DNA of 33,466 bases. It comes from Haliea sp. (GTDB lineage: Bacteria; Pseudomonadota; Gammaproteobacteria; Pseudomonadales; Halieaceae). Below, one piece after another: positions 1 through 8,279 of this stretch; the stretch's first letter is position 1, and every line of letters begins with the position of its first letter. The notes beneath the pieces were generated by a model. The model was not told the DNA's origin. It ran no database searches and saw nothing but the letters and a program-made list of their open reading frames with translations. Position numbers and translations under genes: made by a program. The stretch is taken from NCBI GenBank assembly GCA_009937575.1, contig JAACFI010000007.1, forward strand, positions 1 to 33,466, written 5' to 3'.

Positions 1-5
1 TACCC

Positions 6-45
6 TGGATCGGAGTACCCGTAGGGTGCGCACTGCGCACCATAA
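6..45. repeat. REP-like palindromic intergenic repeat, copy 1 (cut by window edge)
   Basis: Positions 6-29 are identical over 24 bases to 30393-30416 in the secB-trmL gap. Positions 25-41 form a perfect inverted repeat, GGTGCGCA-c-TGCGCACC. The copy sits directly downstream of the minus-strand cytochrome gene, where REP/BIME-type elements commonly lie. Its left arm is outside the window. Family name and copy number in the genome are not known. Confidence 0.7.
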
Positions 46-46
46 A

Positions 47-2290
47 TCAATTCCCCCGGGAAAGCTGCTGATACAACTGCTGATAACCCCGATTCCCCGG
101 CGCCAGCTCGGTCAATTTCCTGGCGTACTCCACAGCCTGCTCGCGCCGTCCCAGTTCCGCGCTGTAATTGGCCAGTGCCAGCAGCACGTCCTGGTCCGCC
201 GGTACCTGGCGCAGCAGGCGTTGTAACTGGCTGATGGCTTCCGCGGGTTGACCGAGGTCGTGCAGCGCGATGGCGTAGACGAAGCGATGGCGGGTGCCGC
301 TGTTTTCCAGTTCCGCTGCCTGCTTCAGGTAGGCCAGAGCCTTTTCCGGGTTGTCACTGCGCGTCTCCAGCAGCCCCAGGGCGTGCAGGGCGTTGCCATT
401 GTCCGGATCAACCTCCAGGGCGGCCAGCAATTGTGCCCGTGCCTCATCCTCCCGACCCTGGGCGCGCAGCAGGTCCGCCAGGTTGAGATAGGCGGGGACC
501 AGCTGTCGGTTCAGGTACAGGGCCTCGCGGTAGGCCTTTTCTGCCCCGGGCAGATCTCCGCGATTCACCAGGAAAACCCCGGTCTGCATCTGCGTTCCCG
601 GCATGTCTGAGTGCAGGTGCTGGATCTGCAGGTATTCATCGAAAAGACCCCTTAGTGCCGCGGCCTGTTCCGGACTGACCTGGTCCAGGGGCACCCCGGC
701 CAGCGAGGCGGCCACCTCCATGCGCACCGCGGTGACCTCGTCATTGATCAGTGGCTGCAACAGTTGCAGGCGCTGGTGCAGTGGCAGGAAATCGAGGGCG
801 CGCACGGTGCTGGCGCGCAGCATCGGGTCGTCGTCGTAAAGCAGGGTGGTAGCGCTCTGCAGGGCTTCTCGTCCGCCCGCCTGCCCCAGTACCTCCATCG
901 CGGTGGCGCGCCAGATCGGCGCGGCCTGCGGGTCGTTCGCCAACTGCGCCAGGGCTGGCACGCCGCGGCCATCGCCCTGTTCTACGCGCTGCAGGGCCCG
1001 GGCCGGGTGGCTGCCGGTATCGTGGAACCGCACGCCCCACTGGCGCAGGGCGTCCAGTGCCCAGGTGGCATCCCGGTCCGCATGGCACTGGTTGCAGGCA
1101 TTGGGGGTACCCATGACCACGCTCAGGTCAGGGCGGGGAATGCGCATACTGTGATCCCGGCGGGGATCCACCACCATGTAGGTCGCTTCCGGCATATGGC
1201 AGTTGGCACAGGAAGCCCCGTCAGATCCCGTCGGGTGGTGATGGTGCTGTTCGCTGTCGTAGCGCTCCGGCTTGTGGCACTGGGCGCAGACGCCGTTGCC
1301 CGAAGCGCGCAGTGACAGGCTGTGGGGCTCGTGGCAGTTGCTGCAGACGACACCGGCCTGGTGCATCTTGCTCTGCAGGAATGAGCCGTACACGTAGACC
1401 TCGTCCCGGATCTGCCCGTCGTGGTAGTAGAGCGGCCAGCGGGGCAGGGACAGCCGGTGGGTATCCAGTAGCTCGGCCCCGTAGTGATAGCCCCCCAGAG
1501 TACCCCGGCGGGCGTGGCAGCGAGCGCAACTGTCCACCTGGGCGCGGGACTGCAGGGGTTCGCGGCGCCTTGCGATCGCTGCCTGCTCTGGAAAAGCCCA
1601 CTCTCCGCGCTGGGCCAGATCGGTGGGAAAACCGCCTCCGGGTACAGATCCCAGCGTATCCGCAGCGGCGAGTTCCAGGTGTTTTTCCCCCGGGCCATGG
1701 CAGGCTTCACAACCCACGTTGATTTCCTCGAAGGTGGTGGCGAAGCTGCGCTTCCCGGCGTCATAGTTCTTCTGCAGGTCGGTGCTGTGGCACTCGGCGC
1801 AGCGGGTATTCCAGTTCTGGTAGGGTCCCGTCCAGTGCAGGGGGTCCCGGTGATCGATAGATTCCTCCGGGTAGAGGTGAAACCAGCGCTGGCCTCCCTG
1901 CTCCGCGGGCCGGCTGTCCCAGGCGATACTCAGGGCCTGTAGTCGGCCGCGGGACAGGGGCAGCAGGTACTGCTGCAGTGGATAGACCCCGAATACATAA
2001 CTCACGGGAAAATCCGTCGGCTTGCCGTCTTCACCGTCGGTGCGCACCATGAATTTTTCGCCGTCGCGATAGAATCGGCTGGTCACCCCGTTGTAGGTGA
2101 ACAGGGCGTCGTCGAAGTTCCCCAGCACAGAGTCCTCCGTGGGTAACTGCATGGCGAGGTCGTGGTGGCTGCCGCGCCAGTCCCTGTACTGCTGCTGGTG
2201 GCAGTCTTTGCAGGCATCAGAGCCGGTAAAGCCCTGGGTGGCAGAGCTTATTAGCAGCGCCGCGAGGAAAACAAGCCGGGTAAAGTACAA
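47..2290 (-). CDS. Exported octahaem cytochrome c with HEAT-like and TPR repeats
   Basis: This 747-residue protein starts with a Sec-type signal peptide (about residues 1-22), so it should act in the periplasm or be surface exposed. Eight CxxCH haem-binding motifs are visible at about residues 27, 164, 194, 255, 316, 335, 361 and 399. Many extra His residues could be distal ligands, including an HHHHH run near 349-352. No CxxCK motif is present, so it is not a typical NrfA-like nitrite reductase. After the haem region come HEAT-like helices (about 410-590) and at least three TPR units (about 610-745), suggesting a protein-docking scaffold. Electron-transfer function is inferred; donor and acceptor are unknown. 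The only usable start in the frame is TTG at 2290, because an in-frame stop lies at 2321-2323, and no strong ribosome-binding site precedes it. It is transcribed away from the amidotransferase gene. Confidence 0.88.
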   Translation of the reverse strand: MYFTRLVFLAALLISSATQGFTGSDACKDCHQQQYRDWRGSHHDLAMQLPTEDSVLGNFDDALFTYNGVTSRFYRDGEKFMVRTDGEDGKPTDFPVSYVFGVYPLQQYLLPLSRGRLQALSIAWDSRPAEQGGQRWFHLYPEESIDHRDPLHWTGPYQNWNTRCAECHSTDLQKNYDAGKRSFATTFEEINVGCEACHGPGEKHLELAAADTLGSVPGGGFPTDLAQRGEWAFPEQAAIARRREPLQSRAQVDSCARCHARRGTLGGYHYGAELLDTHRLSLPRWPLYYHDGQIRDEVYVYGSFLQSKMHQAGVVCSNCHEPHSLSLRASGNGVCAQCHKPERYDSEQHHHHPTGSDGASCANCHMPEATYMVVDPRRDHSMRIPRPDLSVVMGTPNACNQCHADRDATWALDALRQWGVRFHDTGSHPARALQRVEQGDGRGVPALAQLANDPQAAPIWRATAMEVLGQAGGREALQSATTLLYDDDPMLRASTVRALDFLPLHQRLQLLQPLINDEVTAVRMEVAASLAGVPLDQVSPEQAAALRGLFDEYLQIQHLHSDMPGTQMQTGVFLVNRGDLPGAEKAYREALYLNRQLVPAYLNLADLLRAQGREDEARAQLLAALEVDPDNGNALHALGLLETRSDNPEKALAYLKQAAELENSGTRHRFVYAIALHDLGQPAEAISQLQRLLRQVPADQDVLLALANYSAELGRREQAVEYARKLTELAPGNRGYQQLYQQLSRGN

Positions 2291-2489
2291 GATGGAAGAG
2301 CCGTGATTGGTAACGAGGGCTCACATTACCTCATCTACCGGGAATGCCCAAGTCGGCGACGATAAGGTTGCCGCTATCGCCGGTCAGGACCTGCCCTATG
2401 GTGGTATGGACAGCCCCTGGGAGGCTACCTATCATGGCGTCTCACCGCGCGGGTATATTGCCTGCGGGAACGGTAAATACTGGTGTGAA

Positions 2490-3191
2490 ATGAAACTGGG
2501 AATACTGAAGACAGATGCAGTTAGGCCGGAGTGGGTGCCGGAATTCGGGGAGTACCCGGATATGTTCATGGCGCTGCTGGGCGAGGCGGACCCGGAGCTC
2601 GAGTTCCGTGTGTACGACGTGGAGGAGGGTGAGTACCCGGCCGATATGGACGAGGTGGATGCCTACCTGATCACCGGCAGCAAATCCAGTGTCTACGACG
2701 ACAAGCCCTGGATTGCACAGCTCATCGAATTCGTCCGTGAACTGGATCGGCGGCGCAAGAAAATCGTCGGCATCTGCTTTGGCCACCAGCTGGTGGCAGA
2801 GGCTCTGGGGGGCAGGACTGAGAAGTCATCCAAGGGCTGGGGCGTGGGCCTGCATACCCACAGTTTCAGTACGCTTCCCGCCTGGCACGACCAGGGTGAG
2901 ACGGCTTTCGATGTGCTGGTCAGCCACCAGGACCAGGTGGTGGAAAATGCCACCGGGGCCACGGTGCTGGCCAGCAGCGAATTCTGTGAGAACGCCGTGT
3001 GTCAGGTGGGCGATCACATTCTCACCTTCCAGGGACACCCGGAGTTCGTGCCGGGATACTCCCGGGAAATCATGGAGTTCCGGCGGGAGATGATCGGTGA
3101 ACAGGTCTATCACAACGGGGTGGCTTCACTGCAAGTCGAGCCCCAGGGCCAGCGCGTGGCGCACTGGATACTTAATTTCCTGAAATCGTAG
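2490..3191 (+). CDS. Class I glutamine amidotransferase (GMP-synthase-like GATase1)
   Basis: The 233-residue protein is a stand-alone GATase1 domain. The nucleophile elbow GICFGHQ places Cys at residue 96, and GHPEF supplies the His183/Glu185 pair, completing the Cys-His-Glu triad that releases ammonia from glutamine or hydrolyses gamma-glutamyl bonds. No synthetase domain is attached, so the acceptor is unknown; relatives are annotated as GMP-synthase-like or gamma-glutamyl hydrolases. The open frame extends to 2307, but the first 61 codons look unlike the family, and ATG at 2490 (MKLGILKTD) begins the beta strand expected of this fold. No strong Shine-Dalgarno is seen before it. It converges on the STAS gene with only 10 bp between the two stops. 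Confidence 0.85.
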   Translation: MKLGILKTDAVRPEWVPEFGEYPDMFMALLGEADPELEFRVYDVEEGEYPADMDEVDAYLITGSKSSVYDDKPWIAQLIEFVRELDRRRKKIVGICFGHQLVAEALGGRTEKSSKGWGVGLHTHSFSTLPAWHDQGETAFDVLVSHQDQVVENATGATVLASSEFCENAVCQVGDHILTFQGHPEFVPGYSREIMEFRREMIGEQVYHNGVASLQVEPQGQRVAHWILNFLKS

Positions 3192-3201
3192 TTAATACGG
3201 T

Positions 3202-3576
3202 CTAGTCGCCACGGACCTTGTTCTGCATGGATTCCAGGTAGTCGTCCAGTTCCTGGTCATTGGCAAACACGGCCATATCCGGCAGCGCCTTGAGAATTTC
3301 AAACACCTTGTCGATATGCGGTTTGCGATTGGCTGCTGCCAGTCGGTGCCCGGCCGCCTTGGTCTGTTTGGCGGCCTTGAAAATCACCCGCAGCCCCGCC
3401 GAACTGATGTAGTCCAGGTCCTTCATGTCCAGCACGGTGAGGTTCAGCCCCCGGGTAATCACCCGCTGCAGTTCCTGGTCAAATCCCGGCGCCGTATCGG
3501 TATTCAAGGCGCCGGCCAGGGCGACCCGGGCGATGGACTTGTCTTCATCGATGGTGACGGTGGTATTCAGTTCCAT
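3202..3576 (-). CDS. STAS-domain anti-sigma-factor antagonist
   Basis: This 124-residue single STAS domain protein resembles SpoIIAA/RsbV. The signature DLDYISSAGLR carries the expected phosphorylatable serine (Ser58 or Ser59). In partner-switching systems the dephosphorylated STAS protein binds an RsbW-type kinase or another target, and a PP2C phosphatase resets it. The gene lies 48 bp downstream of, and on the same strand as, a phosphatase with a fused RsbW-like domain, so the two are very likely partners. A good purine-rich ribosome-binding site (gaggggg) precedes the ATG. The final output, whether sigma factor, diguanylate cyclase or something else, is not encoded nearby. Confidence 0.9.
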   Translation of the reverse strand: MELNTTVTIDEDKSIARVALAGALNTDTAPGFDQELQRVITRGLNLTVLDMKDLDYISSAGLRVIFKAAKQTKAAGHRLAAANRKPHIDKVFEILKALPDMAVFANDQELDDYLESMQNKVRGD

Positions 3577-3624
3577 GTGGCGAGAGGCCCCCTCTTGACG
3601 CTGTCTATTGCGATCCGCAGCAGA

Positions 3625-5973
3625 TCAGGCGCTGTCGGTATCCAGTAATTTGACAACACGCAGAATATTGCCGCCGCCCTCGTGGCGGTAGCTCTGTTCA
3701 TCCGTGAGTTGCGTGATCAAGTGTACACCAAGTCCGCCGATCTCGGCAGATTCGATGTCGGCCCCGAGTTCAGATCGCTTGCCGTCGCGCAGGGGATCGA
3801 AGGCCACGCCCCGATCCGAGAACTCCATCGCCAGGGTGCTAGCGGAAATCGACAGGTCGAGCAGAACCTCGGAGCCGGCGGGCAATTCCCCGTACTTTTC
3901 TATGTTGGTACTGATCTCCTCGGCCACCAGCACCGTTTCCACGCTGACATCAGGGGCCAGTGCCTGCTCCTCGAGCGCCGTTTGCAGCCAGGTGATGACT
4001 CTCCCGGCCAGCCCCTCCCCGGCAGGGAAGACGCCTCTGGATGTTGATCGGGAATCGCCTTGGACCGGGAGTTCCAGCAGCAGTAGCGTGATGTCGTCGG
4101 ATTGTGGGGTATCGCCGGCGTGTTCGTCCACGGCGTCGAACAGCGCAGCGCCTGCCTGCTCCAGGGGAAGTGCGGCGCCATCACCAAACCCGCGGTTGAA
4201 TCGCTCCGGGCCGAACATCTGCGCTGCTTCATTGAAGGCCTCGTCGATGCCATCGGTGTAGATGGCCAGGCGATCGCCGAAGGCCAGCTGCACCTTGTTG
4301 CGCGGGAACTCCAGGCCAGGTGCCAGCCCCAGGGCGGGCCCGTCATCCTGCGGCAATACCCCGACACGAGCGTCTCGCAACAGGCTGGGCGGGGTGTGGC
4401 CGGCGCTGGCAAATTCCAGTTCGAGGTTGGCCAGGTCTACCACTCCCAGGAACAGGGTGACGAACATGCAGTTATCGTTGCCTGCCTCCAGGGCGTTGTT
4501 CAATTTTGCCAGGGCGGTCACGGGTGACTCCCCGGCGGCAAGCAGCTGTTGTATCAGGCTGGTGGCCTTGGCCATGAACAGGGCCGCTGGTACGCCCTTG
4601 TCCGACACGTCGCCGACGGCGATAAACAGCCGCTCGCCGGATTGCTGGTAGGTGTAGAGATCACCACCCACGGATTTTGCGGGTCTCACCCGGGCCCACA
4701 GGCTGTAGCCCTCGTGCTGTTCCAGCACCTCCCCACCCCCTGGCAGCAGGGACATCTGGATTTCACGCGCGGCCGCCAGCTCCCCCTCCAGGCGACTGCG
4801 GCTGGCAGTGGCGGTTTCCAGGTCGGAAATATAGGTTTTGAGGTCCCTGCGCATGGCGTCGAAAGACATCACCAGCTGGGCTATCTCGTCCTCGCCACGC
4901 ACAGTTGGCAGGGCGGTATCCAGTTTACCGCGGGCGATATTGTCACTGGCTCCCACCAGCACCGTCAGCGGGCGGGTGAGCCGCCTCGTCACCAGGTATA
5001 CCGCCAGGGCCATCAGTAGCAGGGTGACCAGGCCGATGACAGCCGTCCTGATCTGGTAGCGTCGCAGTGGGGCGGTTATTTCGTGTTCGGAATAGATCAT
5101 GCCCACCGGCCAACCGGTGGACTGCAGGGTATCCATCCTGATGACGCAGCGCCCGATGATATCCGGGCACTCGAGCTGGCGGGTCACGGCCTGGCCCGCC
5201 AGTGCAGACTGGAGCATGTCGCGCCAGGTGGGCAGGTCCACCGTGTCGGAGCGGGCGTCGGAGTAGTGCCGCATGATGTAGTCGGGATTGCGGCTGCTGA
5301 GAATGATACCGGTGCGGCTCAACAGCGTTGCGAAGCCGCTGTCGCCAAGGCGCAGCCGCCTCAGGTAGGCTCGCAGCTCGTCCAGGGGGACGTCCGCAGT
5401 GACCACAGCGTAGAGGAAACGCTCTCCCTGCGCACTGACGCGGAATACGGGCACCGCGAAGGTGGTCATCAGTGTTTCGCCACCGCCGCGATCAAAATAG
5501 GGTTCCACCCACACGGGTTTGCCGGCGTTTACCGCGTCCAGGTACCACGCCTGTTCCTGGTAGGCGTATTCCTCGGACGCCAGGTCCGCGTAGGTGAGTA
5601 TTCCGTCCCGGTGGAAATAGTAGGGCGCAAAACCTCCCGGCGAATCCGTGATCACCGGGTTGAGTGCGATGGTGGAGCCGTAGATATCGGCGTTGTTCTC
5701 GACGATATCCTTGAGCATTTGCTCCAGGCCTGCGTGGGTGTAATCGCGCTGTTCGAGAATGCGCGCCAGGAACAGGGTGGAGCCTTCCACGCCGTCCAGC
5801 CAGTTTTCCATGTCGATTATGGCGGCGCGAATGGTTTCCTGGGATTCGTTTTTCAGGCGTTCAAGGATTTCCTCCCGGGACAGGCGGTAGTCCAGCCACA
5901 TGCCGACGCCGAGAATCAGTGCCGAACAGAGACTGAGAACCGCGATCAGCCGTGTGGCAATACTGTTTTTCAC
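3625..5973 (-). CDS. Membrane sensor PP2C (SpoIIE) phosphatase fused to RsbW-like HATPase
   Basis: The 782-residue protein has TM1 at about residues 8-28, a periplasmic dCache-like sensor domain (about 30-305), TM2 (about 309-330), a HAMP linker (about 330-385) and a short coiled coil. A SpoIIE-type PP2C phosphatase follows (about 420-635), with metal-binding aspartates in GGDLY, GDVSDKG, DGIDEA and DDITLL. The C-terminal GHKL ATPase (about 650-775) has an N-box (EEISTNIEKYG) and glycine-rich lids (SDRGVAFDP, GGLGVHL), as in RsbW/SpoIIAB. It therefore appears to combine the phosphatase and the anti-sigma kinase of a partner switch in one ligand-sensing membrane protein. HsbR of Pseudomonas is a similar fusion but has a receiver domain instead of a periplasmic sensor. 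The start is GTG at 5973. The gene follows the glyoxalase-like gene by 15 bp and precedes the STAS gene. Confidence 0.93.
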   Translation of the reverse strand: MKNSIATRLIAVLSLCSALILGVGMWLDYRLSREEILERLKNESQETIRAAIIDMENWLDGVEGSTLFLARILEQRDYTHAGLEQMLKDIVENNADIYGSTIALNPVITDSPGGFAPYYFHRDGILTYADLASEEYAYQEQAWYLDAVNAGKPVWVEPYFDRGGGETLMTTFAVPVFRVSAQGERFLYAVVTADVPLDELRAYLRRLRLGDSGFATLLSRTGIILSSRNPDYIMRHYSDARSDTVDLPTWRDMLQSALAGQAVTRQLECPDIIGRCVIRMDTLQSTGWPVGMIYSEHEITAPLRRYQIRTAVIGLVTLLLMALAVYLVTRRLTRPLTVLVGASDNIARGKLDTALPTVRGEDEIAQLVMSFDAMRRDLKTYISDLETATASRSRLEGELAAAREIQMSLLPGGGEVLEQHEGYSLWARVRPAKSVGGDLYTYQQSGERLFIAVGDVSDKGVPAALFMAKATSLIQQLLAAGESPVTALAKLNNALEAGNDNCMFVTLFLGVVDLANLELEFASAGHTPPSLLRDARVGVLPQDDGPALGLAPGLEFPRNKVQLAFGDRLAIYTDGIDEAFNEAAQMFGPERFNRGFGDGAALPLEQAGAALFDAVDEHAGDTPQSDDITLLLLELPVQGDSRSTSRGVFPAGEGLAGRVITWLQTALEEQALAPDVSVETVLVAEEISTNIEKYGELPAGSEVLLDLSISASTLAMEFSDRGVAFDPLRDGKRSELGADIESAEIGGLGVHLITQLTDEQSYRHEGGGNILRVVKLLDTDSA

Positions 5974-5988
5974 GCCGCGGTGGGGCGC

Positions 5989-6429
5989 TTACCAGCTGCC
6001 GGTATTTTCCATCGATGCCCAGGGTTCCTGCGGTGGCAGTGCTTCCCCCGCCTGCAGCAGTTCGATAGAGATCCCATCCGGTGAGCGAATGAAAGCCATG
6101 TGGCCATCCCGTGGAGGGCGGTTGATAGTGACCCCCTTATCCATCAGCTGCTGGCACAGGGCATAGATGTTGTCGACCCGATAGGCCAGGTGGCCGAAAT
6201 TGCGCCCGCCGTCATAGCTCTCGGAATCCCAGTTCCAGGTGATTTCCAGCAGCGGGCTGTGCCCCTCCCTGGCGCGTTCTGCGTCATCTGGGGCGGCCAG
6301 GAATACCAGGGTGAAGCGCCCTGCCTCGCTGTCATAGCGGTTGACCTCTACCAGGCCGAGTTTATTGCAGTAAAAATCCAGTGTTTCGTCCAGGTCGCTG
6401 GCGCGGACCATGGTGTGCAGGTAGTTCAT
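5989..6429 (-). CDS. VOC-family protein, glyoxalase I (lactoylglutathione lyase)-like
   Basis: This 146-residue protein follows the glyoxalase I pattern through both beta-alpha-beta-beta-beta modules. The four metal ligands of GloA appear conserved: His5 (LHTMVRASD), Glu62 (LLEITWNW), His80 (FGHLAYRVDN) and Glu123 (SIELLQ). GloA isomerises the hemithioacetal of methylglyoxal and glutathione to S-lactoylglutathione in the cytosol. The protein carries an extra C-terminal tail of about 18 residues compared with the short GloA type, and the middle loop is longer, so a related VOC lyase with another substrate is possible. A ggaag ribosome-binding site precedes the ATG. It is the first gene of the minus-strand run that contains the partner-switch phosphatase. 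Confidence 0.85.
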   Translation of the reverse strand: MNYLHTMVRASDLDETLDFYCNKLGLVEVNRYDSEAGRFTLVFLAAPDDAERAREGHSPLLEITWNWDSESYDGGRNFGHLAYRVDNIYALCQQLMDKGVTINRPPRDGHMAFIRSPDGISIELLQAGEALPPQEPWASMENTGSW

Positions 6430-6449
6430 AAGTGGCTTCCCGGCGGCTG

Positions 6450-6478
6450 AAAACTAAAACGGGGTGCATTGCACCCCG
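6450..6478 (-). terminator. Intrinsic terminator after the flavoprotein gene
   Basis: On the minus strand a perfect 9-bp inverted repeat (CGGGGTGCA / TGCACCCCG, 6460-6478) is followed directly by TTTTAGTTTT (6450-6459). It lies between the flavoprotein stop (6533) and the glyoxalase-like start (6429). It should therefore separate the two transcription units. Confidence 0.72.
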
Positions 6479-6532
6479 GTTCACATAGTAGAAGCGTGCC
6501 GGCGGGCTGACAAGCCCCGGGGTACGCCGCTG

Positions 6533-8026
6533 TCAGCTGCGCTCCGCGGAGGCGACCTGTTTTCCCGCCATACGCCCGGAAAAAGTCGCATCCCCCACAG
6601 ACATGCCACTGCTGTAGCCCTCGGCGCGGCGCACCACGCCGCAGGCAGTGCGCCCTGCGGCGTACAGGCCGGGGATCACGCGCCGCTGGGCATCGACCAC
6701 CTCGCCGCTGGGCAGGGTGTCCAGTCCCCCCAGGGTGAAATAGGGTACGAAGGCGCCGCGTCCCGGCGTGATATCCAGGGCCACCAGCGGTGGTTCCAGG
6801 GGCTCCAGCCACTCCGCCGCCTTGTGGCAGATACTGTCCTCTCCGCGGGTGCAGTCCTCGTTGTAGACCTTGAGGGTCTGCTGCAAGGTACCCTCGCGAA
6901 GGCCCAGCTCCTGTTCCAGCTCCTTTACGGTCTCGCCGGTACCCGCCACCTGGGCGCCCAGGTAACTGACTCGCTCGTAGTCACCGTACTGCTCCACGGT
7001 GACGATGAAGTAGATGCGGTCTGACTGCTGGCGCAGGGCAAAGGCACCGAGGCGCCCGTGGTACACGTCCTCGTTGATGAACCGCTGTCCCTTGTCGTTG
7101 ATGACGATGCCCCGGGTCATACTGGCGGGCGGGTAGTAGGGCAGGCTGATAAAGCCCTCGTGCATGTTGATGGCGGCTCCCCCGACTGACATGCCCATCA
7201 GTATCCCGCTGCCGGTGTCTCCCGGGTTACCGATGGGCTCGGTACCGGCGGTGAGCATGGGGGCGTACTTGCGGATCATCTCCTCGTTCATCACGAATCC
7301 GCCGGCGCAGAGGATGACGCCCTGCCGGGCGCGTACGTTCAGCTCCTGCTGGTTCTGGCGGATCACCAGGCCCACTACCCGCTCCTCCTCATCCACGATC
7401 AGTGTCAGGGCGCGGGTTTCGTAGTCCACGGAGATGGCATCGCGTTTCTCCACGTTCTCTGTAACGATTTTCATAAACAGGGGGCCGCCATTGTCACCCT
7501 CCACGTAGAGGTTGTGACCCCGCGGGCAGGGCCTGGCCTGCTGGGAGAAGGGATAGGCCTTCTCGCTGCCGGTGTAGAGCAGGCCGTCGTCGGTCAGGCA
7601 CATGATGGCCCGTTCCTGGTGGAAGCTGTCCTTGAAGGGCACCCCGATATCCACCAGCCACTGGAAATGGGCGCGGCTGTTCTCGCAGTAGTTGCGGATT
7701 TTCTCCTCGTCGGCCTGGGGACCGGCGGCCATCATCATGTAGGTGACCATGTCTTCGGTAGTGTCCTCAAAACCGCAGGCCTGCTGCACCCGGGTACCGC
7801 CGTTGCCGCCCATGTAGATCTCGGCGCTGGACAGGGCGGTGGAGCCGCCGCTGGAGCTGGCCAGTTCGAAGATGATAACGCTGGATCCGGCGTCGGCCGC
7901 CTCGATGGCGGCACAGCCACCGGCACCGCCGAAGCCGACGATCGCGACATCGGTCTCCCGGTCCCACTGGGCCACATCCCGCAGCTTGCGCGGTTGGGAG
8001 GGGTTGGTCTTGGGCTTTTCTGACAT
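6533..8026 (-). CDS. FAD-dependent oxidoreductase, 3-ketosteroid dehydrogenase / fumarate reductase flavoprotein family
   Basis: The 497-residue protein has an N-terminal dinucleotide-binding motif, DVAIVGFGGAGGCAA (about residues 20-34). A second family motif, GVILCAGGF, is near the middle, and a C-terminal FAD segment, GLYAAGRTACGV...GYSSGMSVGDATFSGR, follows. This layout is typical of KstD-like and soluble fumarate-reductase-like flavoenzymes that introduce or reduce carbon-carbon double bonds. The substrate cannot be assigned, and no steroid-degradation neighbours are present. There is no signal peptide, so it is cytosolic. An open frame extends up to 8290, but ATG at 8026 fits the family start and lies downstream of a strong promoter at 8090-8118. 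The gene is monocistronic, ending at an intrinsic terminator. Confidence 0.88.
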   Translation of the reverse strand: MSEKPKTNPSQPRKLRDVAQWDRETDVAIVGFGGAGGCAAIEAADAGSSVIIFELASSSGGSTALSSAEIYMGGNGGTRVQQACGFEDTTEDMVTYMMMAAGPQADEEKIRNYCENSRAHFQWLVDIGVPFKDSFHQERAIMCLTDDGLLYTGSEKAYPFSQQARPCPRGHNLYVEGDNGGPLFMKIVTENVEKRDAISVDYETRALTLIVDEEERVVGLVIRQNQQELNVRARQGVILCAGGFVMNEEMIRKYAPMLTAGTEPIGNPGDTGSGILMGMSVGGAAINMHEGFISLPYYPPASMTRGIVINDKGQRFINEDVYHGRLGAFALRQQSDRIYFIVTVEQYGDYERVSYLGAQVAGTGETVKELEQELGLREGTLQQTLKVYNEDCTRGEDSICHKAAEWLEPLEPPLVALDITPGRGAFVPYFTLGGLDTLPSGEVVDAQRRVIPGLYAAGRTACGVVRRAEGYSSGMSVGDATFSGRMAGKQVASAERS

Positions 8027-8089
8027 CTGCTTCGTCCCTCGATTGCGGACTGGTTTGCGGACATGTTCCGCGATTTCCGTGGACTGGGG

Positions 8090-8144
8090 ATTAAAACGGT
8101 TTCCCCGGGGGCTGACAACGTTGTCTCGGGTCAGTCGGACTGAC
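8090..8144 (-). promoter_or_regulatory. Sigma-70 promoter with two palindromic operator candidates for the flavoprotein gene
   Basis: Reading the minus strand, -35 TTGTCA (8113-8118) and -10 TTTAAT (8090-8095) are separated by exactly 17 bp. The predicted transcript starts near 8083 and has a leader of about 57 nt. A perfect palindrome GACAACGTTGTC (8114-8125) overlaps the -35 element. A second perfect inverted repeat, GTCAGTC-g-GACTGAC (8130-8144), lies 4 bp further upstream. CTGACAA is repeated directly at 8112 and 8140. This is the usual layout for repressor binding, but no regulator gene is adjacent. Confidence 0.65.
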
Positions 8145-8219
8145 AATTTGTACGTGGGGGCATTTTCTGGCCCGGGAGAGGTTCCGATCAGGCTGGTGGT
8201 ACAAGAAATTGATTGCCTG

Positions 8220-8248
8220 CTGGCAATGCCCTGCCCCTGGGGTACAAT
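8220..8248 (+). promoter_or_regulatory. Candidate sigma-70 promoter for rdgC-mnmH-selD
   Basis: A -10 element TACAAT (8243-8248) lies 17 bp downstream of CTGGCA (8220-8225), which matches 4 of 6 bases of the -35 consensus. Transcription would start near 8255, 25 bp before the rdgC ATG. No operator-like palindrome is obvious here. Confidence 0.5.
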
Positions 8249-8279
8249 CTGCCGCTTTTGCCGGGGGCAGTATCCTTTC

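Noticed and set aside
7839-8279. Upstream extension of the rdgC frame by 147 codons
   Set aside because: It is antisense to the flavoprotein gene start and its promoter. The RdgC family begins at the ATG at 8280.
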